Shown: piece by piece, positions 46,959 to 56,427 of the stretch
Position numbering within the stretch: the first letter of the stretch is position 1
Layout of the letters: each line of letters begins with the position of its first letter
Source: Ruegeria sp. ANG-R
Lineage (GTDB): Bacteria > Pseudomonadota > Alphaproteobacteria > Rhodobacterales > Rhodobacteraceae
Reading direction: 5' to 3'
Assembly: GCF_000813985.1 (NCBI RefSeq)
Contig: NZ_JWLJ01000003.1
Location: forward strand, 1 to 64,000
DNA length: 64,000 bases
Program-made: the position numbers and the translations under genes
Notes under the pieces: model-generated
What the model was told of the DNA's origin: nothing
The model's database searches: none
The model's input: the letters and a program-made list of their open reading frames with translations, nothing else

Positions 46959-47351
46959 TCAACGTTTTCCTGCCCCTGATCTGCCACTAAAATCAAATCG
47001 CTTGCCGGTTCTTCCGCCTGATGTCCGGTTGAGTCGGAATGTCGCACCCCACCCCCCGGCCTGAACCGACTGCCATTGCCGCCAGACTTCAGGTTGCATG
47101 TCGTAGAAGGGACGAGCAAGCGCGGCGAATGTGCCCAGCGCAAGTCGTTCTTCTTCCAGTTCGGTTGGTGGCAGTGACGCAATCGCCGCGCCGCCAATCC
47201 CAAATACGATTTTGTCATTCGGCACTAGCACGTAGTCGAGTAGCCAGCCTTTAGGATCGCGGGGTGCGGACCGGCGAAATGCAATGGCTGCGCTGAACGC
47301 AGGGTCAACTTCTGCTGCCAGACAGACTAAATGAAAGTGTGTTGGAGACAC
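46959..47351 (-). CDS. Hypothetical protein
   Basis: 130 residues, start at 47351, ending close to the tRNA. Contains FRRSAPRDPKGWLLDYVLVPNDKIVFGIGGAAIASLPPTELEEERLALGTFAALARPFYDMQ and a Gly/Arg-rich tail. No family recognised and no signal peptide. Composition is compatible with coding. It may be a real orphan or the remnant of a longer gene at the tRNA junction. Confidence 0.4.
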   Translation of the reverse strand: MSPTHFHLVCLAAEVDPAFSAAIAFRRSAPRDPKGWLLDYVLVPNDKIVFGIGGAAIASLPPTELEEERLALGTFAALARPFYDMQPEVWRQWQSVQAGGWGATFRLNRTSGGRTGKRFDFSGRSGAGKR

Positions 47352-47378
47352 AGGTCAGTTGACCACTCAACCAGAGAT

Positions 47379-47430
47379 CGCTTCACATAAAACCGCTTCA
47401 AGGGTGGTTGCGGTTTGTTGTTGTGAAGCG
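47379..47430. other. Long imperfect inverted repeat upstream of alg44
   Basis: CGCTTCAC (47379-47386) and GTGAAGCG (47423-47430) enclose a second pair AAACCGC (47390-47396) and GCGGTTT (47410-47416). The structure is a two-step stem of about 52 nt. It lies 220-270 bp upstream of the alg44-like gene. It could be an RNA element, a regulator site or a remnant terminator. Confidence 0.5.
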
Positions 47431-47530
47431 TTTCAACTCAAGGCTGTATTCTCGCGCCTCTGAACTAAAGCGCAAATGCAGAAGTTCGAGAACACAATAA
47501 GAGGCTCTGGCGCGGTCCAGGAAGATTTTC

Positions 47531-47550
47531 CCGATATACTTTAGTATCGG
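47531..47550. promoter_or_regulatory. 20-bp palindromic box upstream of alg44-alg8 (box 1)
   Basis: CCGATATACTTTAGTATCGG; arms CCGATA and TATCGG. Read on the minus strand it matches the box at 57281-57300 in 17 of 20 positions. It lies 97 bp before the alg44-like start. The size and dyad symmetry fit a dimeric regulator such as the LuxR-type protein encoded at 56428-57042. Confidence 0.68.
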
Positions 47551-47646
47551 AAGCGATCTTATTTGCGTACAAATATGCGTCCGTGTGTCCGTCAGAAGCT
47601 GTGATTTGTTGCTACCTCAGTCCTGTCAACAGTTTCTGAGGCGACA

Positions 47647-49083
47647 TTGCGTATATTGCACGAAACACCGGGGCCGGACCTGGATTGGAAGGTCAAAGCA
47701 CCGCTGGTCGTGGAAACCCCCTCTGGCGCGGTGGTCGCGATTGAACGCTGGTCGCTTGCGGGGCTGGAATGGCCGGACGACGCGCCTGAATGCCCCAAAA
47801 CCGCGACACTTAGCGTCCCTTTTCAAGGCGTAGATATCCGCTTCCCGGTACGTTTGTCGAAGCCAGGTCCCAATTCCACAGTGCAGCTGGAAGGTCTAAG
47901 CGGTCGGCAACGCGAGACGTTGGCTCTGTTTTATCGCTCTCTGTTGTCTGGGCGAATGGCCAGCAGCGCAGATGTGATAACCAGTCTCGACACTCCGGTT
48001 GACTTGGTGCCGATGGAGGAAACGGAAGGCGAACAATCCCGAAAACCTGCGAGATTTCTTCCACGATCTTTGCGTGTTTTACTCAATGTGGCGACCTATC
48101 TGCTGATCGCAGCGGCGGTGATTGGCGTTATTGGAAACAACATTTTCACCAATTTGGACCGAATTGACATCCAACACGGGCGCGTGTTGGCCCCAATGAT
48201 CTCTTCTTTCCCTTCAGCCAACGGCTATATCGAACACATTGAAGTCACGGCTGGGCAGGAGGTGCGCGAGGGTGATCTTCTATTCTTGATGGACGATGCG
48301 GAAGCTGTGGCGGCGCTCAAACGCACCGAGGCGGAACTGGCGCTTGCCCGCACCGAGGATGTCAAAATCTCCGAGGCTTTGAAAGAACTTCGGTCCCTAT
48401 CAAACTCGGAGGTATTATCCGAACGCGTCGCGGCAGCCATGCGCTTCTATGTAGAGTTTGTGCAGGACGGCGGGTTTGACGATCTACGGCGCCAATGGCT
48501 TAGCCTTCGTGAACGCAACCCTGAGCTGGCGCAGTCGGTCGATCCAGTATTGATCGTAACAAACTTGCTGGAAGCCGAAGAACGCAATCGCGCCTCCGCG
48601 GTAAAGGCGTTGGAAGCAACAAAAGAAGCTCAGCAACAGAAAATTGAAAACAATCACGTTCGCGCAGCAACAGACGGGATTGTTCAGGACTTCATCGTTC
48701 GGAAGGGGCAGCCGTTCGGTGGTACGGCAAACGAGTTGGTCTTTGAAACGGCTGAGCCTCGTATGACGATCGGATGGGTGTCGGAACGGTTTGCTGAAAC
48801 GATTTACATTGGCATGCCCGCAACGATCGGCTTCAATGAGAAGGGAAAGAAGATCACCATTCCCGGTGAGGTCTGGGACGTGCGCGCAGGGGACAATCCT
48901 GAACGACCCGGAGAGTTCGGAATCATTGTTACGGTTCGCGCAATTGGCCTGTCCTCGAAACAAACAAAAAGCCAATTGCGGTTGGGAGCCCCGGTGAATC
49001 TGGAAGCAAAGCGGCAGTTGGGGACACGCTTCCATGCGTGGTTAAAGTCCATGGACCCGCGTGTGGGCCGAATCCATGACTGA
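47647..49083 (+). CDS. alg44: Alg44-like PilZ-HlyD membrane protein
   Basis: 478 residues from TTG 47647, supported by GAGG five bases upstream; no ATG is available nearby. Domains: N-terminal PilZ-like fold (about 10-100), a linker, one membrane helix at about 138-160 (LRVLLNVATYLLIAAAVIGVIG), then an HlyD-type periplasmic part with a split lipoyl motif (NGYIEHIEVTAGQEVREGDLL ... VRAATDGIVQDFIVRKGQPF) around a coiled coil. This is the Alg44 layout; Alg44 is the c-di-GMP-controlled co-polymerase of alginate synthesis. The PilZ motif is altered (see findings). It overlaps the alg8-like gene. Confidence 0.85.
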   Translation: MRILHETPGPDLDWKVKAPLVVETPSGAVVAIERWSLAGLEWPDDAPECPKTATLSVPFQGVDIRFPVRLSKPGPNSTVQLEGLSGRQRETLALFYRSLLSGRMASSADVITSLDTPVDLVPMEETEGEQSRKPARFLPRSLRVLLNVATYLLIAAAVIGVIGNNIFTNLDRIDIQHGRVLAPMISSFPSANGYIEHIEVTAGQEVREGDLLFLMDDAEAVAALKRTEAELALARTEDVKISEALKELRSLSNSEVLSERVAAAMRFYVEFVQDGGFDDLRRQWLSLRERNPELAQSVDPVLIVTNLLEAEERNRASAVKALEATKEAQQQKIENNHVRAATDGIVQDFIVRKGQPFGGTANELVFETAEPRMTIGWVSERFAETIYIGMPATIGFNEKGKKITIPGEVWDVRAGDNPERPGEFGIIVTVRAIGLSSKQTKSQLRLGAPVNLEAKRQLGTRFHAWLKSMDPRVGRIHD

Positions 49084-50653
49084 ATACGAATTCGACAAAG
49101 ATCTGGCGCGGCGGTTAAGGGAGCTGCAAACAGATGTTCCCAACTATTTTTGCAAGTGGTCAGTACCGCAGTTCACCTTGTTCTTGCTCTTGTTTATGGG
49201 GCTGCTCTGGCTGTTGGCGAACGTACCGAACCGGTTCTTCAACCCGAGTGTTTTGCACATCACGATGGTCCTTGGAACACTTGGGTTCTGGCGATTTGGT
49301 TGGTGGTTTACCCATGCGTTAAGGGCTCAGATTTATGCGAAAGGCAAATGGCCGGGCGTGCGGCGCCGGGCGGATGCAATTTGGGATGCGGGCTGGCGCC
49401 CCAAACGCCTTCATATTCAGATGACGACCTATTTTGAGGAACCCTCCATCACCAAACGTGTTGTGGGGTCCATCCTTGGACAAATCCGCCGTGAACGGAT
49501 ACCGACGACGATCTATATCGGTACAGGCAGTGCATATGATGAGCAGATCATTCGCGACTTTGTCGAAACCTATGCGCAAGATATCCCGGATGATCTGGCG
49601 ACGCTTGTATTCATCCGTCAGAACCAGCCGGGCAAGCGAATGGCGATTGGTCTGATCCTGCGGGCGATCTGCCGATCCGGTGCGTCGCCTGATGATCTGG
49701 TGATTTTCATGGACGGAGACGCCCTGTTTGGCGGGGATGTTCTACGTAAAACCCTGCCAATGTTTGCAAGCGATCCAGAATTACAGGCGCTGACCACAGA
49801 TGAAGAGGTCATATGCTATGGCCCGGCCTGGATCGCCAAATGGCTGGACATGCGGTTCGCCCAGCGTCGTCTTGCGATGCAAAGCCATGCTTTGTCGGGT
49901 CGTGTGTTGACGCTGACGGGGAGAATGAGCGTGTTTCGCGCGCGCCATATCCTGGACGAGAAATTCATTCGCACGATCGAGGCGGATCACCTGCATCACT
50001 GGCTTTGGGGTAATTTCCGGTTTCTGTCCGGGGATGACAAATCAACCTGGTATCGCCTGCTGAGCGTGGGTGCGAAAATGACCTACGTGCCGGATGCCAC
50101 GGTCTACACGATTGAGGTCATCAAGGAAAACGGCCTCATGCGGATGGTTCAGAACTTCCGCCGTTGGTCGGGCAACATGCTGCGGAATGGCAGCCGCGCA
50201 ATCGCTCTTGGTCCGACCGCAATGCCGTTTTTCATCTGGTGGTGTGTCGTTGATCAAAGGATCGCCATGTGGACCATGATGGTCAGTCCGGTCATGGCCG
50301 TTGTCGGCAGCCTGATTGCGCCGGGTTACTTCTGGAACTGCATAATCTGGGTGCTGTTTTCACGGATCGTGCTGTGCCTGTTCCTGTTCGGATACAGCAG
50401 GCGCGCGGATATGAGTTGGCCGTTCATCCTGTATCTCAATCAAGTGATCAACGCGACGGTCAAGATCTACATGATCTTTCACCTGTCCAAACAGAAATGG
50501 TCGAACAGAGGCAACCAAAGCTCAGGCGGTGGATCGGGCTTTGCCGAGACACTAAAAAGCGGATTTGCCAAGTTCCAGATGGTCACCGCTATCCTGACGT
50601 TTTTAACCGCCATCCTGATCTATGTCGGTCTGATCGAGATGCCGTTCGGCTAA
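49076..50653 (+). CDS. alg8: Alg8-like processive glycosyltransferase (family 2)
   Basis: 525 residues from ATG 49076, overlapping alg44. Membrane segments at about 30-50 and 58-80, a GT2 domain with QMTTYFEEP, the UDP/GDP-sugar site FMDGDALFGG (D213, D215), TIEADHLHHWLWG, and VQNFRRWSGNMLRNG (the RRW motif), then four to five more helices. Alg8 polymerises GDP-mannuronate into polymannuronate and moves it across the inner membrane. The exact sugar is inferred from the neighbouring algA and algD genes. Confidence 0.88.
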   Translation: MTEYEFDKDLARRLRELQTDVPNYFCKWSVPQFTLFLLLFMGLLWLLANVPNRFFNPSVLHITMVLGTLGFWRFGWWFTHALRAQIYAKGKWPGVRRRADAIWDAGWRPKRLHIQMTTYFEEPSITKRVVGSILGQIRRERIPTTIYIGTGSAYDEQIIRDFVETYAQDIPDDLATLVFIRQNQPGKRMAIGLILRAICRSGASPDDLVIFMDGDALFGGDVLRKTLPMFASDPELQALTTDEEVICYGPAWIAKWLDMRFAQRRLAMQSHALSGRVLTLTGRMSVFRARHILDEKFIRTIEADHLHHWLWGNFRFLSGDDKSTWYRLLSVGAKMTYVPDATVYTIEVIKENGLMRMVQNFRRWSGNMLRNGSRAIALGPTAMPFFIWWCVVDQRIAMWTMMVSPVMAVVGSLIAPGYFWNCIIWVLFSRIVLCLFLFGYSRRADMSWPFILYLNQVINATVKIYMIFHLSKQKWSNRGNQSSGGGSGFAETLKSGFAKFQMVTAILTFLTAILIYVGLIEMPFG

Positions 50654-50657
50654 TAGA

Positions 50658-50677
50658 CCTATCCTTTCGATAGCGAG
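50658..50677. promoter_or_regulatory. Degenerate box upstream of algA (box 3)
   Basis: CCTATCCTTTCGATAGCGAG contains CTATC-CTTTC-GATAG, an inverted repeat. It shares CCTATCCT and ATAGCG with the box at 57281-57300 but with a spacer one base shorter. It lies between alg8 and algA. Confidence 0.45.
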
Positions 50678-50752
50678 CTTAAGCCTATGACACGCAGCAA
50701 TAAGGGCGGGGGCCGATAATCTGAAATCAGACTTGTAATGATGAGGTTTCAC

Positions 50753-52171
50753 ATGATTCAGCCAATTATCCTTGCTGGTGGTTCCGGCACCCGTCTCTGG
50801 CCCGTCTCTCGTAAGAGTTACCCAAAGCAGTTCGTCGAACTGGATGGCGACAACAGCCTGTTTCAGAAAACAGTTGAACGTGTGGCCGAGCCTGGATTTT
50901 CGGCACCACTGATCGTGACGGGCGAAGACTACAGGTTCATTGCCCAACAACAATTGGCAGATGTTGATGCCGAAAAGTCTGAACTGATCGTGGAACCTGT
51001 TGGCCGCAATACCGCCGCTGCGGTTCTGGCAGCCGCGTTGCGGTACAAGGAAGAGCCGGAAACGATCCTGCTTGTCCTGCCCAGCGATCACGCGATCGAG
51101 GACGTGTCGGCATTTCGCCGGACTATGGTGCGCGCTGAAAAAACAGCCAAACGCGGCAAGATCGTCACCTTTGGGATCAAACCCGATCATGCCGCGACTG
51201 GTTTCGGCTACCTGAGGGTTGCGGGCGGGTACCAAGGGGCGTTGCTGATTTCTACGTTTGCCGAGAAGCCCGATGCTCAAACCGCAAAGGTCATGCTGGA
51301 AAGCGGTGACTGGCTGTGGAATGCAGGGATGTTCATGTTCAGGGTCGATACTGTGCTAAAGGCGTTTGAAGCGCACGCCCCTGAGATGTCTGCGCCGGTC
51401 GAAGCCGCGGTGGCTCTCGGTCAAAAGGATCTGGGTTTCTACCGACTCGATCAAAACGCCTTTTTTCGCTGTCCGAGCCTCTCGTTTGACCATGCGGTAA
51501 TGGAGCATGTCGAAAAAGGTGTCGTAGCGTTTGAATTGGACTGCGGGTGGTCCGATCTGGGCAGTTGGAAATCGGTGAAGGATCAGGGGCAGCTGGATGA
51601 GGGGGCGAATGTCACTTCTGGAAATTCGACAGCCATTGATTGCCGCGACAGCCTGCTGAGGTCGGAAAACCCGGATATCAAGTTGGTCGGACTGGGTTTG
51701 AAGGACATCGTTGCAGTCGCGACCGACGATGGAATTCTGGTCGCGGACATGTCGCACAGTGCTGAAGTCGGCAAGGTAGTGGACGCGTTGCGCAACGAAG
51801 GCTCCGACCAGGCCGAGATGTTCCGCCGGTGCCATCGTCCCTGGGGTTACTACGAAACGCTGTCGCTGGGTTCTCGGTTTCAGGTCAAACGGATCATGGT
51901 TCTGCCTGGTGCCAAGCTGTCCCTGCAAAGCCATATGCACCGAGCCGAACACTGGGTTGTTGTCAGTGGTTCAGCAACCGTGACGGTTGGTGACAGAGTC
52001 AGCCTGCTTTCCGAGAATGAATCGACCTACATCCCGCTGGGTGCTGTCCATCGGTTGGAGAACCCGGGGAAACTGCCTTTGCATCTGATCGAAGTTCAAT
52101 CCGGTTGTTACTTAGGCGAAGACGACATCGTGAGATACGAGGATATCTATGACCGTGTCGCTGTAGCTTAG
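50753..52171 (+). CDS. algA: Mannose-1-phosphate guanylyltransferase/mannose-6-phosphate isomerase (AlgA/ManC type)
   Basis: 472 residues from ATG 50753, which has GAGG eight bases upstream; ATGs at 50738 and 50741 are alternatives. N-terminal nucleotidyltransferase: ILAGGSGTRLWPVSRKSYPKQF, LPSDHAI, FAEKPD. C-terminal type II isomerase: LQSHMHRAEHWVVVSGSATVTVGD. It makes mannose 6-phosphate from fructose 6-phosphate and GDP-mannose from mannose 1-phosphate. A phosphomannomutase (AlgC) is not in the window. Ends in a terminator. Confidence 0.94.
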   Translation: MIQPIILAGGSGTRLWPVSRKSYPKQFVELDGDNSLFQKTVERVAEPGFSAPLIVTGEDYRFIAQQQLADVDAEKSELIVEPVGRNTAAAVLAAALRYKEEPETILLVLPSDHAIEDVSAFRRTMVRAEKTAKRGKIVTFGIKPDHAATGFGYLRVAGGYQGALLISTFAEKPDAQTAKVMLESGDWLWNAGMFMFRVDTVLKAFEAHAPEMSAPVEAAVALGQKDLGFYRLDQNAFFRCPSLSFDHAVMEHVEKGVVAFELDCGWSDLGSWKSVKDQGQLDEGANVTSGNSTAIDCRDSLLRSENPDIKLVGLGLKDIVAVATDDGILVADMSHSAEVGKVVDALRNEGSDQAEMFRRCHRPWGYYETLSLGSRFQVKRIMVLPGAKLSLQSHMHRAEHWVVVSGSATVTVGDRVSLLSENESTYIPLGAVHRLENPGKLPLHLIEVQSGCYLGEDDIVRYEDIYDRVAVA

Positions 52172-52201
52172 ATTCACTTGCACCACCCTCCTGAAGACTG
52201 G

Positions 52202-52230
52202 CCCGCGTGGATTTTCACGCGGGTTTTTTC
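52202..52230 (+). terminator. Intrinsic terminator after algA
   Basis: CCCGCGTG (52202-52209), loop GATTTT, CACGCGGG (52216-52223), then TTTTTT. It makes alg44-alg8-algA and algD-RTX separate transcription units. Confidence 0.93.
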
Positions 52231-52353
52231 TGTCGTATGGGTTTGATGACCATTCGTATATATCCGGCGTCATTTGCGCATTCCAGATAGTCTGCCGATA
52301 CATTTATCAAAATTATCAGCGCGTTACCTTGGATTTAAATCGGAGGTAAATCT

Positions 52354-53748
52354 ATGGAACTCAGAAAAATTACTCAGAAAGACGCCGAAATTGTCATACC
52401 GACGTCTTCGCAAAAACCCCGGATCAGTGTTGTCGGGCTGGGCTATGTCGGCGCTGTTTCAACCGCATGTTTGGCGTCACTTGGGCATCGGGTCGTAGGT
52501 GTTGACATCGACCCTGACAAAGTGAGCCAGATCGCGCGTGGAGAGAGCCCGATCCACGAAGAAAATCTTGGTTCAACTCTCAAGCAAGGCGTTCAAAAGG
52601 GGCTGATCTCTGCAACGGACGATCTGAGCGCAGCTGTACGTGAAACCGACGTTACCTTTGTGTCGGTAGGAACACCAACCGCTCCGGACGGGGGCTGCGA
52701 CTATAGCTATATTGAACAGGCGGCTCGCTCGATGGCAGTTGGCCTTCGTCAGAAAGATGGATTCCACATCTTTGCCATGCGGTGCTCGATCCCGCCCGGA
52801 ACCACGATGAACGTTTTGGTCCCGATCCTTGAGCGGCTTTCAGAAAAGAAGATGGGCCAGGACTTTGGGGTGTGCTTCAATCCTGAGTTTCTACGGGAAG
52901 GCGTCGCCATAGATGACTTCCACAACCCTCCGAAAACAGTGCTTGGCACCAACGATTTTCGCACGGCGGAAGTCATGAAGCGCATCTTCGCACCGGTTGA
53001 TCCAGATCCTATTTTGACAACGGTCGAAGTGGCTGAGACGATCAAATATGTCGACAATGTATGGCACGCGACCAAGGTTTGCTTTGCCAACGAAGTCGGC
53101 CGCTTGTGCAAGCCGCTGGGCGTGGACAGCCACGCAGTTATGGATGTCTTTACCCAAGATACCAAACTGAACCTCTCACCTTACTATCTGAAGCCGGGCT
53201 TTGCTTATGGTGGCTCATGCCTGCCGAAAGAGGTGCGCGCGGTTACACACATAGCTGAAAAATTGGGTGTCGAACTGCCCATGATCGGCAACCTTGACCG
53301 CTCAAACCGGGAACAGATCGATCAAGCGACCGAGATGCTGCGAAAGACGGGGGCCAAGCGTGTTGGCGTTCTGGGGCTGGCTTTCAAACCCGGCACCGAC
53401 GATCTGCGCGAAAGCCCTATCCTGGAAGTCATGGCCGAGCTCCATGCCGAGGGGGTGGAGTTGGTCCTGCATGATCCAGCGGTGACAAAAGAAACCCCTC
53501 TGAGCGGGTTGCAAGCCTACATGCATCACGCGGGCTCTGGCATTCGAACCCTCGCGGGTTCCATCAAGTCTATGCTTTGCGACAGCATAGAAGATGTAAT
53601 GGAACAGGCCGAGGCTGTCATCGTCTGCCACCGCAACCCCGCTTATCAGAACGCCGTTTCCAGCAAACCAGAGATGCCGGTCGTGGATGTGGTGCGCTTG
53701 TTCCCCCAGAACCCGGTGAACCGTCGGATCGACGGCATCGGTTGGTAA
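52354..53748 (+). CDS. algD: GDP-mannose 6-dehydrogenase (AlgD type)
   Basis: 464 residues from ATG 52354 after CGGAGGTAAATCT. Rossmann start SVVGLGYVGAVSTACLASLGHRVVGVDID at about 27-55, preceded by a 25-residue N-terminal extension not usual in AlgD. Catalytic Cys in GGSCLPKEVRA, and LGLAFKPGTDDLRESPILEV in the C-terminal domain. It oxidises GDP-mannose to GDP-mannuronate, the committed step of alginate synthesis. The distinction from UDP-glucose dehydrogenase rests on the overall pattern and on the algA and alg8 neighbours. A partial box-like sequence (CCGATACATTTATC, 52295-52308) lies upstream. Confidence 0.88.
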   Translation: MELRKITQKDAEIVIPTSSQKPRISVVGLGYVGAVSTACLASLGHRVVGVDIDPDKVSQIARGESPIHEENLGSTLKQGVQKGLISATDDLSAAVRETDVTFVSVGTPTAPDGGCDYSYIEQAARSMAVGLRQKDGFHIFAMRCSIPPGTTMNVLVPILERLSEKKMGQDFGVCFNPEFLREGVAIDDFHNPPKTVLGTNDFRTAEVMKRIFAPVDPDPILTTVEVAETIKYVDNVWHATKVCFANEVGRLCKPLGVDSHAVMDVFTQDTKLNLSPYYLKPGFAYGGSCLPKEVRAVTHIAEKLGVELPMIGNLDRSNREQIDQATEMLRKTGAKRVGVLGLAFKPGTDDLRESPILEVMAELHAEGVELVLHDPAVTKETPLSGLQAYMHHAGSGIRTLAGSIKSMLCDSIEDVMEQAEAVIVCHRNPAYQNAVSSKPEMPVVDVVRLFPQNPVNRRIDGIGW

Positions 53749-53783
53749 ATTTTTGCTCCAAATAGCTGAAAGTAAGAGGTGAA

Positions 53784-56405
53784 ATGATGCCTGCGGTATC
53801 TTCAAATGTAATTTTAGGAACGGGTTTGTCTGATCAACTTGTTGGCGGAAGTGAGCAGGAGACCCTGGTAGGGCTTGCAGGAAACGATGAGATCCATGGG
53901 CAAGCTGGCGATGATGTGTTGCACGGTGACTATGCCGAGGCAAACTTGCTGGAAGGCACAGAAGGTGCTGTCAGTTTTTCCGACTACGCCGAGAACGGCG
54001 AATGGGGATTGGTTGATCTCGCAAACGGCCACCAGCAGATGGAGCAGCAGATTACGACCGAAGCGGGCGGGGTCTATGAACTGAACCTGGAGCTCGCGAC
54101 AAATTTTGCTGCAGGTCGTTCTGGTGCTGCCGTCGAAGTGCTGGTCGATGGTGAGGTGGTGGCAGAGTTTTCTTCTCAAAGCGGTGCCTTCGGATCTCAT
54201 TCCGTTCAATTCACAGCTGATGATGATCGCTCGACCATATCGATCAGATCGATTGATGTGTCAGGCAACGGTCCAACAATTGATATGTCCGGTCCTGCGT
54301 TTCACTATGACAAGGATATCGAGATTGGTGGGCAAACCGTGACGGTTTCCGCATTCGCCGATGGGCAATCAAATCTCTATCAGGTTCTAAATGGAACACT
54401 GCACGTGTTTGATGTCGAAACCCAAGCCTATGAAATGGCGGGCGTCGAGGGCACGGTCAATGTGAACTCAATGGGTTACAATACGGAAGACGACCTTCTG
54501 TATGCCATCGCAGTAGGCGACGGAGTGGATTCACTGGGGCAGGTGGTTAGCCGCTCTGATTTGGTGATGCTGGACGCCGAAGGGAATAGCTACCGTGTTG
54601 GCAGCACGCCATATCGGTCCTGGACCGGAGACTTTGATGATCAGGGAAACCTTTGGTCGTTTCAATCCAGTATGGACCGTATCGCAGTCATTGATGTTGA
54701 TCAGGTCGATGTGGATGGAAACCCGGTAACCACAGTGTACAAGTTGCCATCCGATCTTGTGGATTTTAAAGTCTACGATGTTGCGTTCGACGCGGCCTCA
54801 CAGTCGTTCTACGGTGTCTCTCGCCCAAGTTCCGAAGGTGCAGCTACGGTTATGTTGATCGTCGACATCTCTTCGGGCGAACCCGAATTTCGAACGGTTT
54901 CAGTCACATCGACAGTGATCAACGGCGAAGTCCTGAGCGGAGTCCCGTTGATGACTTTTGGGGCTGCAATCATTGACGCAGATGGAAACCTGTTTGTTGG
55001 TGGTAACTCAGGCGATCACGACATGGATGACTCGACACCTGCAACAGGCGCCATTTTCCAGGTTATCGTAGATGATGTGACGGGTGACGCCAGCCTGCAC
55101 CTTATCGAAGAAGCTCCGAAATCGTATTCGAATGATGGTGCCGCCGACCCGACAGCAACCAGTCCGTTTGCGCCCGTCGATTTGGATGCAAGCGTTTTGG
55201 TTAAGGATCTAACACTGGTCGCGACCACCGAAGGCGCGTTGAGCTACGATGATGACCTTTCGGGCAATGAAGGTAGCGATGCCCTATACGGTGGGATTGG
55301 CACAGATACCCTGACGGGTGGTAGTTCAGGGGACGTGCTCGAAGGGGATGACGGCAACGACCTGCTGCACGGTGGAGCCGGCGTCGGCGCCAACAGCGGC
55401 ATTGTCTCGCAATATGACGAAGACGGTGTGCGGTACGACCAGTTTGGCAATGTTCTTACAGAAGACGACGACGCGTTGTTCGGCGGGCAGGGCGACGATC
55501 ACCTGATGGGCTCGGCTGGGCACGACATGCTGGATGGTGGGATCGGCAATGATATTTTGGACGGTGGTTCAGGCTTTGACATTCTTATCGGTGGATTGGG
55601 CGATGACACACTCCGCGGTGGATCCGAAGCTGACACATTGCGAGGTGAAGACGGCCAAGACGTTATGGACGGTGGCTCTGGCAATGATGAGATGTTCGGT
55701 GGCATAGGCAACGACCAAATCGACGGCGGATCGGGTGCGGACGTCCTGAATGGTGGCGATGGGAACGATAGTTTGTCAGGCGGTTCTGGCGATGACATTC
55801 TGTCTGGAGATGACGGAAACGACACGCTGTCTGGAGGATCTGGCAACGATGACCTGAATGGCGGTGTGGGCGATGACAGCCTCTCAGGGGGCTCCGGTAG
55901 TGATACCGTGATAGGTGGTCTCGGCTCTGATACTTTGGACGGTGGTTCCGGAAACGACACCTTAGCTGGCGGCGAGGGTTCCGACACGCTGAAGGGCGGT
56001 TCCGACGATGATGAGTTGATCGGTGGCGCCGGCAACGATTATCTCAATGGCTCCAGCGGTGACGACGCTTTGGACGGAGGTTCAGGGAAAGATCGGCTTT
56101 ATCTGGGTGCCGGGGACGATCAGGCCACTGGCGGTGCAGATGCAGACAGGTTCGTTTTCCGCGGTGAGGACCTGGACGGGTCGACCGATACGATCACTGA
56201 CTTTTTGATAAGCGAGGGGGATGTGCTGGATCTGCGTGGTCTCAACCTTGATAGCGGTGGTGCTGACACGTTGGATTGGTTCAACGCCAACTCCGAAATC
56301 GTGGACGGAACCGATGTGTCCATCGCATTGTCAGCCGATACCACGCTGATCCTTGAAGGCGCAGCTGCGGATTACGATCAACTTTATGACTACTTCCTAT
56401 TCTGA
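53784..56405 (+). CDS. RTX calcium-binding secreted protein with propeller-like N-terminal part
   Basis: 873 residues, acidic. One short RTX-like start ([27 protein letters not shown], about 18-45) is followed by a beta-sandwich-like stretch (50-175) and a repeat-rich region (180-480) with [23 protein letters not shown] and [19 protein letters not shown], resembling DUF6923-type propellers. From about 490 to 790 there are more than 20 GGxGxDxLx nonapeptides, and the protein ends in a type I secretion tail ([20 protein letters not shown]). No mannuronan epimerase A-module is seen. It follows algD by 35 bp and probably shares its mRNA. The type I exporter is not in the window. Confidence 0.85.
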   Translation: MMPAVSSNVILGTGLSDQLVGGSEQETLVGLAGNDEIHGQAGDDVLHGDYAEANLLEGTEGAVSFSDYAENGEWGLVDLANGHQQMEQQITTEAGGVYELNLELATNFAAGRSGAAVEVLVDGEVVAEFSSQSGAFGSHSVQFTADDDRSTISIRSIDVSGNGPTIDMSGPAFHYDKDIEIGGQTVTVSAFADGQSNLYQVLNGTLHVFDVETQAYEMAGVEGTVNVNSMGYNTEDDLLYAIAVGDGVDSLGQVVSRSDLVMLDAEGNSYRVGSTPYRSWTGDFDDQGNLWSFQSSMDRIAVIDVDQVDVDGNPVTTVYKLPSDLVDFKVYDVAFDAASQSFYGVSRPSSEGAATVMLIVDISSGEPEFRTVSVTSTVINGEVLSGVPLMTFGAAIIDADGNLFVGGNSGDHDMDDSTPATGAIFQVIVDDVTGDASLHLIEEAPKSYSNDGAADPTATSPFAPVDLDASVLVKDLTLVATTEGALSYDDDLSGNEGSDALYGGIGTDTLTGGSSGDVLEGDDGNDLLHGGAGVGANSGIVSQYDEDGVRYDQFGNVLTEDDDALFGGQGDDHLMGSAGHDMLDGGIGNDILDGGSGFDILIGGLGDDTLRGGSEADTLRGEDGQDVMDGGSGNDEMFGGIGNDQIDGGSGADVLNGGDGNDSLSGGSGDDILSGDDGNDTLSGGSGNDDLNGGVGDDSLSGGSGSDTVIGGLGSDTLDGGSGNDTLAGGEGSDTLKGGSDDDELIGGAGNDYLNGSSGDDALDGGSGKDRLYLGAGDDQATGGADADRFVFRGEDLDGSTDTITDFLISEGDVLDLRGLNLDSGGADTLDWFNANSEIVDGTDVSIALSADTTLILEGAAADYDQLYDYFLF

Positions 56406-56427
56406 GGTCCCAACCTCTGGACCCGGG

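Noticed and set aside
55250..56130. CRISPR-like or satellite repeat
   Set aside because: The repeats are in frame and encode the GGxGxDxLx nonapeptides of the RTX protein.
53784..56405. Mannuronan C5-epimerase of the AlgE type
   Set aside because: RTX repeats match the R-modules of such enzymes, but no parallel beta-helix A-module or its catalytic motif is seen.
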